A DNA stretch of 64,000 nt from Crotophaga sulcirostris. Lineage: Eukaryota > Chordata > Aves > Cuculiformes > Crotophagidae. The stretch lies in NCBI GenBank assembly GCA_013397455.1, contig VYZB01000215.1:1005846-1069845 (forward strand), read 5' to 3'. Below the pieces are notes generated by a model. That model saw only the letters and a list, made by a program, of their open reading frames with translations, did not search any database and was not told the DNA's origin. Made by a program: the position numbers and the translations under genes. This document shows positions 13,489 to 25,740 of the stretch, one piece after another; within the stretch, counting starts at the first letter, position 1; every line of letters begins with the position of its first letter.

Positions 13489-14549
13489 AGAGACCATGAT
13501 AAATGTTTTCTAGCTCATCACTTATCTCAGTTGATACATGATTTATAACTTTTATATTCATGTCATTCATATAATAAATATATTAATTTAGCAAGAATTT
13601 CTAGTCTTGACTCACTGAGTCTTTAAGAGTTGTCTGAAAAATGTGTTGGCATTGAGGCAGCAAAATTAACACGAATTCTAAGTGAAGTAGGAATATTTAC
13701 CAAAGATTGCACCTGATTTCAGATCTTTGTGGTTTACATTAATCACATGGCACCTGACCTCTGATCAATAGGATGTGATCAAAAAGATCATAGACTCAAA
13801 AACAGAGAACTGAAAATTTGCCAGAGAGTTCTGACACCCAACAGAACCAAAAGACAGCTATGTTAATAGTTAATTTCAGTTTCTGTCATACATTTTTCTT
13901 GCTAATAATCCTTAGCACTCTAATTGCATGGCATTTTGCAAAGCTTATAAACAAATGACCTACTCCAGACTAGCTGAGCAAAACAAAAACAATTATGTAT
14001 TCATAATTCATTTTTTATTTTTGCTGTTTTTCTCTCTGTTACATGCTAACTATGATAAACAAAGCAAGTTCTGGGTTCGCCTGTGCTGATATGTCAAGTT
14101 ACCCCCTTACCTGGAGCCTCAAGTCTAGCAAGGCTACTGTGTGTATACTAGTTGTGTGTATACTAGAGCTGCACAACTTGCTGTAACATGGGAACTCACA
14201 TTCTACAGTAAGAAGTCTTTTGTCCTAAAGAAAATAGGTTTACTCTTGTGAGTTTTTGATGATGGTCTTTATGGCCAAATCAAGCATGATCTAATGGTGG
14301 AAGAGGAAAACCAAATAGTTAAATCCAGGTAACATGCCATGTACATGCTAAATTAGGTAGTGCTGATGTGGAGGCTAATACTTGGCTAAACTCTAATCCC
14401 ACCGGTAAATCTTGTTCCATTTGTAAAGCCAATGTAGGCTCTTTAAACTTATTTATGACTCTCTCTATGCCCATAAATCACTATCTTAAACCAGTTTAAT
14501 GATCTCTACTGTGCTTATTCATGATTTTAAAACACTTGAGATTGAAGCA
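13489..14549. other. Non-coding DNA with a small tandem duplication
   Basis: No gene or known repeat. At 14138-14167 the 14-mer TGTGTGTATACTAG occurs twice with a 15-base period. This is probably a slippage or local duplication event. Confidence 0.6.
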
Positions 14550-14985
14550 TCTGCAATCGCCTAAGGGATAATGAGGTATGAGTTGGGTAAGGCAGAGACA
14601 GTGTAAGTCCATTACAGTAACAAGTAAGAACAGAAGTGAAATAAGTGAGTTTAAAGGGAAAGAGTGCTTGACACACAGGAAGTAGACTGCCATTCCTACA
14701 TTGTGGAGTGGGACTGTCAAAGGCAGAGTAGAAAGAGGGTTGGGGGTGAAGAGAACAAACAGAGCACAGAGGAAAGAAGACTGGGCAGAGCAAAGGCCCT
14801 TTAATAGAAATTAGATGCACTGAGGAACAGCACCTGAGTTTAAAGACGAGAATGAAGGTTCACATTTCACATATAAGAACAAAGGTGAAGTTAGTGAAGA
14901 GTTTCCAGGGGGAGCAGTGACACACTGGAAAGAAAAGAGTGGAAAATTTATAAGGGGGAAGGACAGAGGAGGAGAAGGTTATTTA
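14550..14985. other. Purine-rich (G+A on plus strand) block
   Basis: For more than 400 bases the plus strand is dominated by G and A, with repeated GGAAAG, AGAGGA and GGGGGTGAAG words. The skew removes stops from the minus strand, giving pyrimidine-rich frames at 14496-14720 and 14527-14820. Their Leu/Pro/Ser/Cys-heavy translations are typical of such tracts, not of proteins. It may be an old decayed repeat or a transcribed, strand-biased segment. Neither can be shown here. Confidence 0.5.
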
Positions 14986-17878
14986 CACCATCTGCAGAAA
15001 CCCTAGGCCAGGATTGTAGCCCTTTCCAATACTTCTGAAATCTGAAGTGCTTCGTCCAGGGAAGAGATTTTCAGGGTATAAAGAGAAGGATGCAGTGCTG
15101 ATTTTTACACATAGGGCTATGCTCTCATTTGAGAATCACATGTGTTCACGTGATGTAGGAAAGAGATCTTAGCCTACCAGCAGGAAGAAGGAATTGTAAA
15201 TTGTCAAGAAATGGAGTAGATACTGTGAGTTACGCAGAGGTACAACAGACAACAGTGCCATTAACCCAGATATCTATTTATTTTCTGATAAACAGGTCCT
15301 TAACTGTACCATAAACCAAAATCATTGTTCATGTCAGAAGGACTCTTAAAAGGCAATTAATATGAGTATTTTGTTGCTTTTTTTCTCAGCAAGATATTTG
15401 GCATGACCATTGCTGAACAGAATGTGTTACCATTAACACAAGCAGTTTCCACACAGAGCAAGGCGCAACACCATGTAAACTGTAGAAATTGTGATGTTTA
15501 ACACCAAGTAATCTTATTGTCAGATAATACAAAGGTGATATTTGTATAACATTTTGCAATGTTGCTTAAAGTGGAAATTACGCAACCACATATTCCTGTT
15601 TGTGAACACCTTATGCACCTGTTTACAGTCTTTGAATGCTAGTGTTTGGCCACAAAGTGAATGCTTTAGAAGATTTCACTACATCCCTGAAGGGCTGATG
15701 GGAACAATGAAAGGATTCTAATAAGTGGCAAACATTGAAAAATGAGGACTCTTGACATTAGGTGAAAGACACATAGGCTGTCTCCTGAAACAACCATAAA
15801 ATAAATTGAAACATTAACGATGTCCTTGTCCTCCAATACATTCTTGATGGAACTGTTACAAGCTTTGTCCAATGCAGTTAAACTGGCTCATATAAAGGCA
15901 CATTATTAATAAAAGTAAAGGTATGCATTACTAAAGGGAGGACATCTCTTTAACTTGGATACTAAATGTCACATGAAAAATAAATTTGTTTTCCAATTAG
16001 TTACACTCCTATAATTGTAAATAGAAAAAAGTTCTGCTAATCATCCTCTCACTTGCCTCAGTTGAAATTATTTCTCTACACATTTGCACTTTTTTTTTCT
16101 CTTTCACAGCCTGCATTTATAATTCCACATCACATTTCCAATTCTTAATACAATCATTGATATGCAGTGAAAAGCTGGAAGTGACCGATAGCCACTAAAC
16201 AGAATATCGTTTGGGACTAACAGCTTTGGGTGATGGTAGCTAAGGCGGTAGGCCAGAAAGAAAAAAAAGAAGGATGAGGGGGAGAAGGGGTTTGAACATG
16301 ACCATTCATCTAATATAAAAGGCAATCGATTGCCATGCAACTGAATAGAACTGCTGATTTGGAATCCATTCAAATACAGAGCCCTGAACAGAATCCTTGA
16401 ATAAGTAAACAATTTGTTTTTGTTAAAGACACACGAGTTCTCTCATCTGACACTAAAAAAAATGCATAGTAAATATTTCGAACTCAGGTTAATTACAAAA
16501 GAAACTTCTCATTTAGTTTTAGAAATGACTCTTAAAAATAGTATAATGTTAAATTTGAAAATGGCATACAATCACTGTTGGACATGTTCAAAAGTTTATG
16601 AATAATTCCTTTTATGGATATTGACTTCAAAACACCTGAAATGGACACCCGAAAACCAACAAACTATAATAGCAACAGATGTACAGATTTATTTTTTTTT
16701 AAATGACACATATTTAATAACTATATGGGCAATCATTTAAATTCCAGCAACTAATGGAAATTAAGAAATAGGGCTTTACACTCTATGATGAGAATAATCC
16801 AACCAAAGCGTATACATTGTTCCAAATAAAACTCATTTGAACATGCAAGGGAGGTTTAAATTGCTTTCTCAAGAAGACTAGATAGAATCAACCTGAAAGA
16901 CCATTTGATAATATTTTACAGAAAACAACAAAGTATATTTATATCTATTAAAAATGAAAGAAAATGAAGTTATGGACAAATTAAGCAACTTTGGTTACTT
17001 AAGTTCCATTTCCTATTAATGGATATTTTTTCAAAAAAGGAACCAAATATATGATTTATCCAAACATTGGCAACAAAGGCCAGTGCTAAGTCTCTTTTCC
17101 ATAAAATAATAATAAAAAAAACCCCTGGGAGTTAAGATTTTAAGAATGTTATGCTGAAGACACTGGACTCCCAAAGTGAAACCAAAGGTTAGGAAAATTA
17201 TATACTGCATGTGATAGGTTGCTAACATTCACATAAGGTCCTGTTTGTTGAGTTATTTTTTTGTAAACACTACCTCTGTGTTTTTCTAATATAGAAACTT
17301 TGTTTCTGAACTGTGAATTTTGGAACTAAAAATGAGGGAACTTTTTCAGATGCTTGAAGTAGAGCTCTGTTTCTGGATTATTAGTAATAACTCTCTGGTA
17401 TAAAAGTACCAAGCTTGACAATGATTCTGTGTAAGCCTTTGATCAATAAATATATGTTTGATATAAGAAGCAATATGACAAAATAATGTGCAAGAGAATT
17501 TGAGGGTTTAAGGTATAGGTAAATCTAAGTTGGTATTTGGAAAGACTGCCAATCAGTAGTATAGTAGATGTAAAAATAAAATATTCATTATCTGAAGTAA
17601 CTTTTAAATGTTACCAAAAGTACAGTAGAATATTTCAAAATCACCTTTCATTCTGAGAAGTCTCCATCCCATTAAATATTTGAAGAAAATGGAAATATCA
17701 TTTTGATAATGCCCGCTGTATACAGATCTTACTTAGCTAAATATTTGCCACATTCTATAGCTGAGGCAAAGGCTGCTTTAGGTGACTGGATTTTAATGCT
17801 TGTTTTTCAGTGGTTCTTGCAAGAAGTAGCTGTCTATAAAAAACAAACAAGCAGGAAGAGGAAACTTACTCAAGCTTT
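14986..17878. other. Unique non-coding DNA
   Basis: No gene is recognised. A 102-codon minus-strand frame at 16104-16412 depends on an A-rich tract near 16260 and has no motif. A facing pair of E-boxes lies at 15137-15152 and is listed separately. Confidence 0.6.
15137..15152. promoter_or_regulatory. Pair of E-boxes, CACATGTG and CACGTG
   Basis: CACATGTG (15137-15144) is followed two bases later by CACGTG (15147-15152), which sits in TCACGTGAT. The whole unit ATCACATG, TGTT, CACGTGAT is an inverted repeat with one A/G difference. CACGTG and TCACATG/TCACGTGA cores are known targets of USF, MITF/TFE and CLOCK-type bHLH factors. The CpG-containing core is notable in this CpG-poor DNA. That it works as an enhancer is inference only. 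Confidence 0.25.
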
Positions 17879-17973
17879 TTTTCTTTTCTTTTCTTTTCTT
17901 TTCTTTTCTTTTCTTTTCTTTTCTTTTCTTTTCTTTTCTTTTCTTTTCTTTTCTTTTCTTTTCTTTTCTTTTC
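17879..17973 (+). repeat. (TTTTC)n pentanucleotide microsatellite, cut by gap
   Basis: Nineteen uninterrupted TTTTC units are present before the sequence turns into N. The other side of the gap (18125 on) is unique DNA, so only the left border of the array is known and its true length is not. On the minus strand the unit is AAAAG/GAAAA. The long open frames over this spot, Phe/Ser-rich on plus and Lys/Glu-rich on minus, arise from the repeat plus unknown bases and are not genes. Confidence 0.97.
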
Positions 17974-18124
17974 NNNNNNNNNNNNNNNNNNNNNNNNNNN
18001 NNNNNNNNNNNNNNNNNNNNNNNNNNNNNNNNNNNNNNNNNNNNNNNNNNNNNNNNNNNNNNNNNNNNNNNNNNNNNNNNNNNNNNNNNNNNNNNNNNNN
18101 NNNNNNNNNNNNNNNNNNNNNNNN
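17974..18124. other. Assembly gap of 151 N
   Basis: A run of N directly abuts the TTTTC repeat. Assemblers commonly fail in such arrays. Whether 151 is a real size estimate or an assembler value cannot be judged. Confidence 0.99.
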
Positions 18125-21100
18125 GATTGCAAAATATCATGTTGAAATACAATGTGTATCTTCCTATATTTATAGCAGAATGTCAATCTGTATCCCTTTA
18201 AAAGTCTGTTAATTCTTAAAGGACCTACAAAAGGTGTGTTATGGCCATGGAAAAAGCTGAACTAGATAAAATTACAGAGAAAGGACTCCAACAAACTTTC
18301 AAATGTTTTCAGTAATGATGGCCAAGTGAAACAAGACAATGTATGAAACTTTTTGTCTGGCAACTTACAACTTGGAGATGTATAAGCACAACACTCATTC
18401 AGTTCCATAATATCAAGCAACAGGCTTGATATGTCACTGGAGGAGACTTCCATTGATGTTAGTGACAATTTAATCTGGAAATAGTGAACAAAATAAGTGC
18501 TAATATTTCATATCATTGCTGCATAAGACATTAGGCCTTATTGAGCTGTGGTTGCTGAAAGCCAGTAATGCCTTACACTTAACTGCAATCTTAGTTTTGC
18601 TCAGCCTCAGGAGAGATTAAATCTTCCACAGATTTCTTTACTGGTCTTATAGCCCAGTGTTAACACCACAGGTCTCCAGATGGATCATGCTTTCTGTAGA
18701 CTATTCTTGGACTGCCTAGAGATTTCTTTCATTTTTGCTTAGCTTAGTAAAATGGTGTGGTGTCACACATTGTTATACATATTTCGTACGAAATAGATAG
18801 TTACAATTTGTAGTTACTCTACGCCCGTTTAGCTATTTATAACACTACTACAAAATACATCATAGATAAGTAAGGTCTAAATTTGTTCTCCACATTGGAG
18901 AACATTTTTCTCACACATAGGAATTTCCTCCTATGACCTCTATCAGACTAATAGAAAAAAATGAGAATTTTTTTTCTTACTGGTAAGAGGAAACTTAAAT
19001 TATTACGCAACTTTTAAATGAATTCAAAATTTACAGAGCTTTTTTGTCTTCAGTTCTGACACATTCTCACATAAAAATATATAATCTTTGACTGGTTTGG
19101 TATGTGCAAAATTTGAAGCAAATCCTGAAGAAGAATCAAATGCAGGCATTTGAAAGGCTGTTTTTGAATGTACCCTTCCTGAAGAGTAAATCATGGCCGA
19201 GTCTTCAATAACTGAAATATCCTGTGAACTGCAATCTCTAAATCACATGGCTTGTCCTAGTCCTTGGGCTGGAACTGAACTACCTGTGCAACCTGTGTGC
19301 TGCATGATTTTGACTGTATCCTTGTATCTAAAAATGAATATGCAGCACTCATCCATTTATCATGCTTCACACACCAAAAATCTGGGCTACCAGCTGCTAA
19401 AGAGAATTTGCACTGAATATTTCTAACTTCATTAACCTAAAGAAATTCTACTGATTAATATAAATATTTTTTATTTACAGTTTATTTTTGGTTAATACAG
19501 CTGTGCAACCTGATCCATTCCTTTTATTTTGCATCTCATATTAAATGTTAGCATCTCATTCAGTGTTACTTGGCTGCAAACATAAACATTATCATTTCCA
19601 CTTTCTAGCACTGGAAATCTGCCACCTTTTGATAGCATGAGTAGGTGAACTGAGGATGAGATGTTGATTCTTAGGGACTCTCAGAAAGAACTTAACACTT
19701 GTTCCTCATTTTGTGCTAAACCAAAGTCCACAGAAAACAAGCAGATTATACCATTTAGCAATTAAAATATTTTTACACCTAATGCCAGCTGAAGTAACTC
19801 TACATTTCTTAACAATTTTTTCCGAGGCTCAGATTTCAGCTGACGAGCCCACAAGAGTAAAAAAATTAAGACCTGTCCCATTTTTGCATACTGGGGAGAA
19901 AGGCTGAGAGATTTCCTTGAGGAAAGCACTGAAATGGTTTGTGTAAGCTCTCGCTATACTAGCTCTCCTATTTTTCTAAAAGATGTCTCATTATTAGTCA
20001 TCCTTGAAATATTCTAACCAGAAGTGACCTGCTGAACTGTTAGGTCCTTGGAGTGAGACAGAGGAAAAGGGGCTGTGTACTCTGAAAGTCTGTTTACATA
20101 ATCTTAGAAAAGTCAAGAACCAAAGAAAGGATTTGCCTGCTCTCCAGCTGACCTTGAAGTCTGTAGGGCAAACCACAAAAGTTATGTAACAATTAAAATA
20201 GACAAGAGGAAAGAAGGCAAATCCTCTAGAATACCCAAATATAGAAATGCTATATACGATTAAGCCACCATTGTTTTAAATCTGCCTAGTGCATTTTGTG
20301 AGTCCAATCTTGTTTTAATTATTGTGGTTAAAAAAAATCTTTGCCATTAATTTACGACACAATACAATATAAAATAAAATAAATGGGAACCTAGCATTTC
20401 CAACATAGCTGTTGGAAAATTGAATGGCAATAAAATTAATTCCCTAAATTTTAGCCTTCTCAAATTAAACAAAAGTTTGAATTTGGTATTTAATTTTAGA
20501 AAATAATTCTACCTTCCAGTCCCATTCAATTTTTTTTTCTTATGTGTAATTGTCATCTTCTATTAAGACAATAATCAGTAATGAAAAATAGACAGTAGGA
20601 TATTATAGTCTTCATAATTTTGGATCATATTGAAGTTATTTGAATGTTAAGATGAGATCATTCTACGAAAATGCTGATCTGGCACGGGATATAAATAGTG
20701 ATCTGAAGAGACTGTCACTATATTGTAGCAATTAAGGAGAGAGAAAAATCAGTTCTCCTAAGTTCTAACCAACAATTTAACTATAATTAAAAAGAAACGA
20801 AAAACAAGTCTAATGTTTTTGTCTTTTTATAATTCCAAATACATTATTCTTCACACTAATCCGACCTGAGCAGGTTGAGGCAGGTATTAGTGAAGAAGTT
20901 CCACAGAAATGGTCTAAGAAAATAATGGTTTCTTTCCCAGTAACTTGTACACATTCCTCCTCCATTCCTAAAAAGGCAACTCAGAAAAGCAGCCATAACG
21001 TATCATTGTCAATTTATCAGTAATTTATACCTCATATGTCAATAACTGCATTGGGTGCAGTCTCTTTAAAGGGAGAGTAAGTTGAACGAACTCAGAATTG

Positions 21101-24100
21101 ACAAAATGAGCCAAGTTAGTTAAAAGATTAAAGAGTGGCTGTTAGCATACAATAAAAAAGCAGATAGTTGATGGGTAGGAAGATACATATCTGAAAATAA
21201 AATTAGTTATGTATTACCTAGGATGTTTGAAATAGTAAAGGAGAAAAAGGGAATACAAGTAAAGCTAGGTGGCGACATGCTAAAGCTGTAAAACAGATCA
21301 TTTTCCAAGTTACAACTTCAGAATGATTTACCTGTCAGGCATCACATCTCCAGTGATGTGACCTTGACCTGTCAGCCTGGATGCATTAAAATACTCTGCC
21401 TGGCCTCTAATAGTAATAATGATCACAGAATACGGCATAAAGAATTCTTCACAATGCTCTAAAGAGCAGCAGTAAAAGAAGAATGACACAAAATGCTTCA
21501 CATGGCAGTTCTAGCCCTGAACTTTTTGTCTGACAAAAATGTCAGAGGGGGTAAAGAAGGCAGATATTCAGGAAATAAAGGTGTTGCTTGTTTTCTTCCA
21601 ACAATATAAATGGATTAAATATAAAAAAGAAATATTGCTGGCATAAGGGACACAAACTAAGGACTCAACTTGATAAGTGCAAAATTATAATGACTATGGT
21701 CAAAAGCAGAAGGGAAGAAGTTTAATGAGATGATTGCAAGCAAAATTAGGACATTCTATATTCAGTTCGTGTTGCACATATTTGGGAACGTAAGATTTTT
21801 ATAATGCCTATGACATCATTTCTTCCTTCCTACAAAGAGAGAGGGGAGAAAAAACCTAAAATCCCACCAGTATACATCTCTTGCAGGAACTGGAATACTA
21901 TAGTTAGAAAAACATTAGCAATGCGTTTTGAAACATTTCCATTTTGAAAGCATATCTGAGAGCAATTGCTGTAGGCAGAATAATTAGCTTGATATTTTGC
22001 AGATTGATAGCTTTGTGCATGTTTTGCCCAAGACTGTCATACTTTCTTAGTACCACTTCTGGACAAGATACAGACGGATTTCTTAATTGATCCAACTTTC
22101 CATGTATGGGAGGCCCACAGAGAAAGGAGTCACATGATGTGCAAAAAAATCCATAGCACAAGGTTCTGCAACATGGTTAGCAGATACTGTTGAAAGGCAC
22201 AGCTCGCTCTCACTCCATGGAGGGTACACAGGCATTCAGGGCATACACAGCACGTTACTGTCAATGTCCAAAATATATGTGTTCCAGTGAAGGAACTATC
22301 AAGAGTAGACTAATCATGCGATCCACAGCTAGGTGCCCTTTAGAGCTACGCCACAGTTTTCAGCCATAACACTTCCAGGAACAATGAAGATTCAAACCAC
22401 TTTGGGAATGTCTTGCAACTTTTCTGAATTATTGAGGGAAAAAACAGAAGGAAAGAAACTACAAGAAGTTGAAATGCGTGGATTTATACTTTCCAAATAT
22501 AAAGTTTTAATTTTAAGCAGAATTAGATGTACTACAAAACAATATTACCCTTAAAAAATAAAAACAGAACAGGTCAGTAAGGATCATTTTCAGTAATGTT
22601 ACTGACAATGGGTTCAAGTGCTGAAAAACTGGAGGAAGACTGCTGACAAAGTAAGCAGCATCTCATGTCAGCCAACTGCCTCCTTGGCCAACCATCATAG
22701 GAGACAGGGGTAGGTTATTCCAGCCTGAAAAGATGATCTGTGTCTGAAGTTCACATAGCACTCAGCTTTTGCAGCTTTGGGACCCTAGAAGGAGGCTCAC
22801 CATATCACAGATTGTGCTTCCCTGATCCAGCACCCCCTAAAGTGGCAGAAGAAAAGTTCAGAAAACTGATCAGGAGCCTAGGCAAAGCAAGGCTGCTCTC
22901 TCTTCTTCCTCCAGCTTTCTCCTTCTCCTGCCACTTACAAGTAAATGGCATTTCCTACACCCATCTAAATTCCCTGATCTTTCCGACAACCTTTTCTTCA
23001 CAAACCCTTCAGAAACCTATTTTTCCTTCTGGACCCCTTGCTCTTTCAGTACCTCTTTGCAAGACTCCACATGCTGTCGCCACTGCTGAGTAGTTTTCCT
23101 ATCCCTCTTTAAGCAGAAGCAAGAAAAATTAAAACTACATCTACAGCAATTACTTGCTAGAGAAAGAAGTAGCTACATTACAGCATTGCTTTGTATTTCA
23201 CAATAAGAGTAATCACAGTATATAAGAAAGGATAGGGTTCTTGCTGACACAGAACAGCAACTACTTTCTTTAAAATCAAGCTATAAGAGAAGCCTTTACT
23301 TTCAAAGGGCTGGAAGATAAGGTGCACTCACCTTATTATAATAACCTATTGTATCAACCAAAATTGAAACGAGTCTCTCTCACCTTCTAGAGAAACACAT
23401 TATGTTAAGCTCTAAGATCAGGCAAGTGTTAGGAACAAACTCTTCTTTTTTTGGTTAAGTATGAGCTTTGTGCAACAAGATGCAAATTTATAGGGCTAGA
23501 CAGATTAATGCACATGGACAAAAGCAAGTAGACTTTATAGCCCAGTAGGAACCCAGATGGAAGGCACAGCGCTACTCCTGCTCTTAAGATTGTCCATTTT
23601 GTGATGAGTATTTCATATAAAATACAGAAGCAACTTTCAAAAGGGGAACTGGAATTCAGGTTGCTCACACCAAGTCTGAAGTTTCCAAAGCCAGGTTACA
23701 TATTTATAACTCCTTCCCTGCCTTATGAATCATATTTTTATTCTAGTGACAAAGCTTCAGCAGTATTTACCCTAAGTCCTCCCATCTGCTATACTGGATA
23801 TACTCATATCTGCCTTAAAACTCTGTTTGCAGGCTACTTGCTGGAAAAAGTAGCAACTGCATCGCCTAAACGTTGGATCCTAAATATTTGTCTGGATCTA
23901 GCTTAAAAAGACTGCACTTAGATCATAAAAAAACCCCATAGCAAATAGTAAACTGAAGTATTGTGTTTTAGAAAAGCACCAGATCACCAAATGTCTTTCA
24001 TTGCCCACTTGCTAATAACAGGGGGGTTATAAATTTGAAGCTGAAATGGGAACTAGACTAAAAAGATTGACCTCTTAGAACACGCTTGGTGTTTCAAAAT

Positions 24101-25670
24101 TGCACTGAAGCCTTACATATGTTGAAATAATACTGTATACTAAACATCTAAGAAGCTGCTCTTTGATATATCAGAGCAGTCTGGTCCTCTTCATATCGTA
24201 TTCCAATGCTTCTGCAGCAGACAACTTCAATCTCAAGAGTACACTTGCTTTCACCACTGCAGTATGGCACAAAGAGGTAAACTGCAACCTGCAGCTACCC
24301 TGACAAACATCAGAGCAGACACTAAACACAGGAGGATATGAATATACAAATGGTAACTTATCTTAAGACTCTGATAGTCTCTATTTATTTTAACTTCAGT
24401 TAGAAGGCTAATTTCAGAATTACCACTTTTGAAAAGAGAATGAAGAGGTAAAATGCAAACCCTATTCATTCAAATTAAATGCAACACGGTACACTTCAAT
24501 TAAACTTCAATTCCAAGAAATATAAAATTGCACATCAACTAAGTGGTAGTCTCAAGTACACAATTATTAAACCCAGGATTTTCTTAATGATACTTATTTA
24601 CAAATATTCATGTACCACTTCTTGTAATGGCCTACACAAAGGTACCAAACCTTCTCAGAAGACGAATTTCTAAGAAGCTACATCTCAGGCTTCAAACATT
24701 TTCTGAAAAACAGAAACTCTCTTTTTTTCAAAATGCAGTTTCATGTTATCATTAAGGTATTGTGAGGTTTTCCACTCTTGGGATTTCATTTAGATATGCT
24801 GATTGATACATTTGTTGATTTCTTTCTTTGTCCATGTGTAAGAAGAGTAGATGAAAAATTGTGTGTTGAAAAATCTGAGAGGAAAGTCATTAAGTCTAAT
24901 TTAAATATATATAATTTAAAGTATGCACCGATAGCAAAATTACTTGGATAGAAATATACTTGACTCACAATTCCAAAGTAAATATAAACTGAAGATGTGA
25001 AGATTAGAACAGTTGTTGTACTATGTTAACACTTAAGTGCTCAGCTGTGGAGCAACCAGGAAAAAGTAGTCTGTCTGAAGTTTTGATTACCTTTATAAAA
25101 GCCGCTTCAAACATAAGATGATGTACTGTAAAGTGAAACTACAAAACAGCATGGAAAAGGTACTTGTTTCAGCAGATTCGGATCTATGTTCTGTACATTG
25201 AAATCCCTTACAACCTTTCCACTTTTGAACTGAATACTACCTTCTCTCTTCATTATCTCTTACCAGTGCAAAACCCTAGGAAATGCTGTAATAACCTGAT
25301 GAACAAACTATCGGATGAACACTTTGAGGATCAAAAGTTAATCTGAATGAAAATATAGGACTAGCCTGCAGTTTTCCCAAGTATTCAGATGGTCTGACAA
25401 TATTTGGTGAATTGCTCTTGTGCATATTGAAAGTTGCACCAAAATGCAATGAGACACAGCTTTAGTTATTTCTGTTATGCTTGAAGAAAATTAGACGTTT
25501 TAAAATGCTGATGAAGCTCTGGAAGATGAGAGACTGCTAAAATTAGGAACTCCAAAAGACATTCTATGAAGATATTCTGATCCTCCTTATGTAAAACTTT
25601 ATTTCTTAAGTAGAAGAATAGTAAAAATGCAAAAATTCACAAACATATCTACTCTGACTATATGGCGGTG
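18125..25670. other. Unique A+T-rich non-coding DNA
   Basis: About 7.5 kb without recognised repeats or RNA genes. The longest frames are 117 codons on plus at 22740-23093, in a locally C-rich stretch, and 101 codons on plus at 23601-23906. Neither shows a domain, signal sequence or known motif. 20260-20600 is especially A+T-rich. Confidence 0.6.
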
Positions 25671-25740
25671 GTAGTATTATTATTATTATTATACTATTAC
25701 TATTACTATTACCAGTATTATTCATGCTGTTACTACCATT
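25671..25740. repeat. Imperfect ATT/ACT trinucleotide repeat
   Basis: The plus strand reads GTAGTATTATTATTATTATT and then moves to TACTATTACTATTACTATTA, ending in a decayed TACTACCATT. It is an interrupted trinucleotide microsatellite that has mutated from ATT to ATTACT units. Confidence 0.9.

Noticed and set aside
13259..13570. Overlapping frames on both strands rich in His/Thr and Val/Tyr
   Set aside because: They come from CA/TA microsatellite DNA and carry no protein motif.
17703..18212. 169-codon plus-strand frame and two minus-strand frames of 106 to 119 codons
   Set aside because: They are built from the TTTTC repeat and the N gap; no real coding sequence is present.
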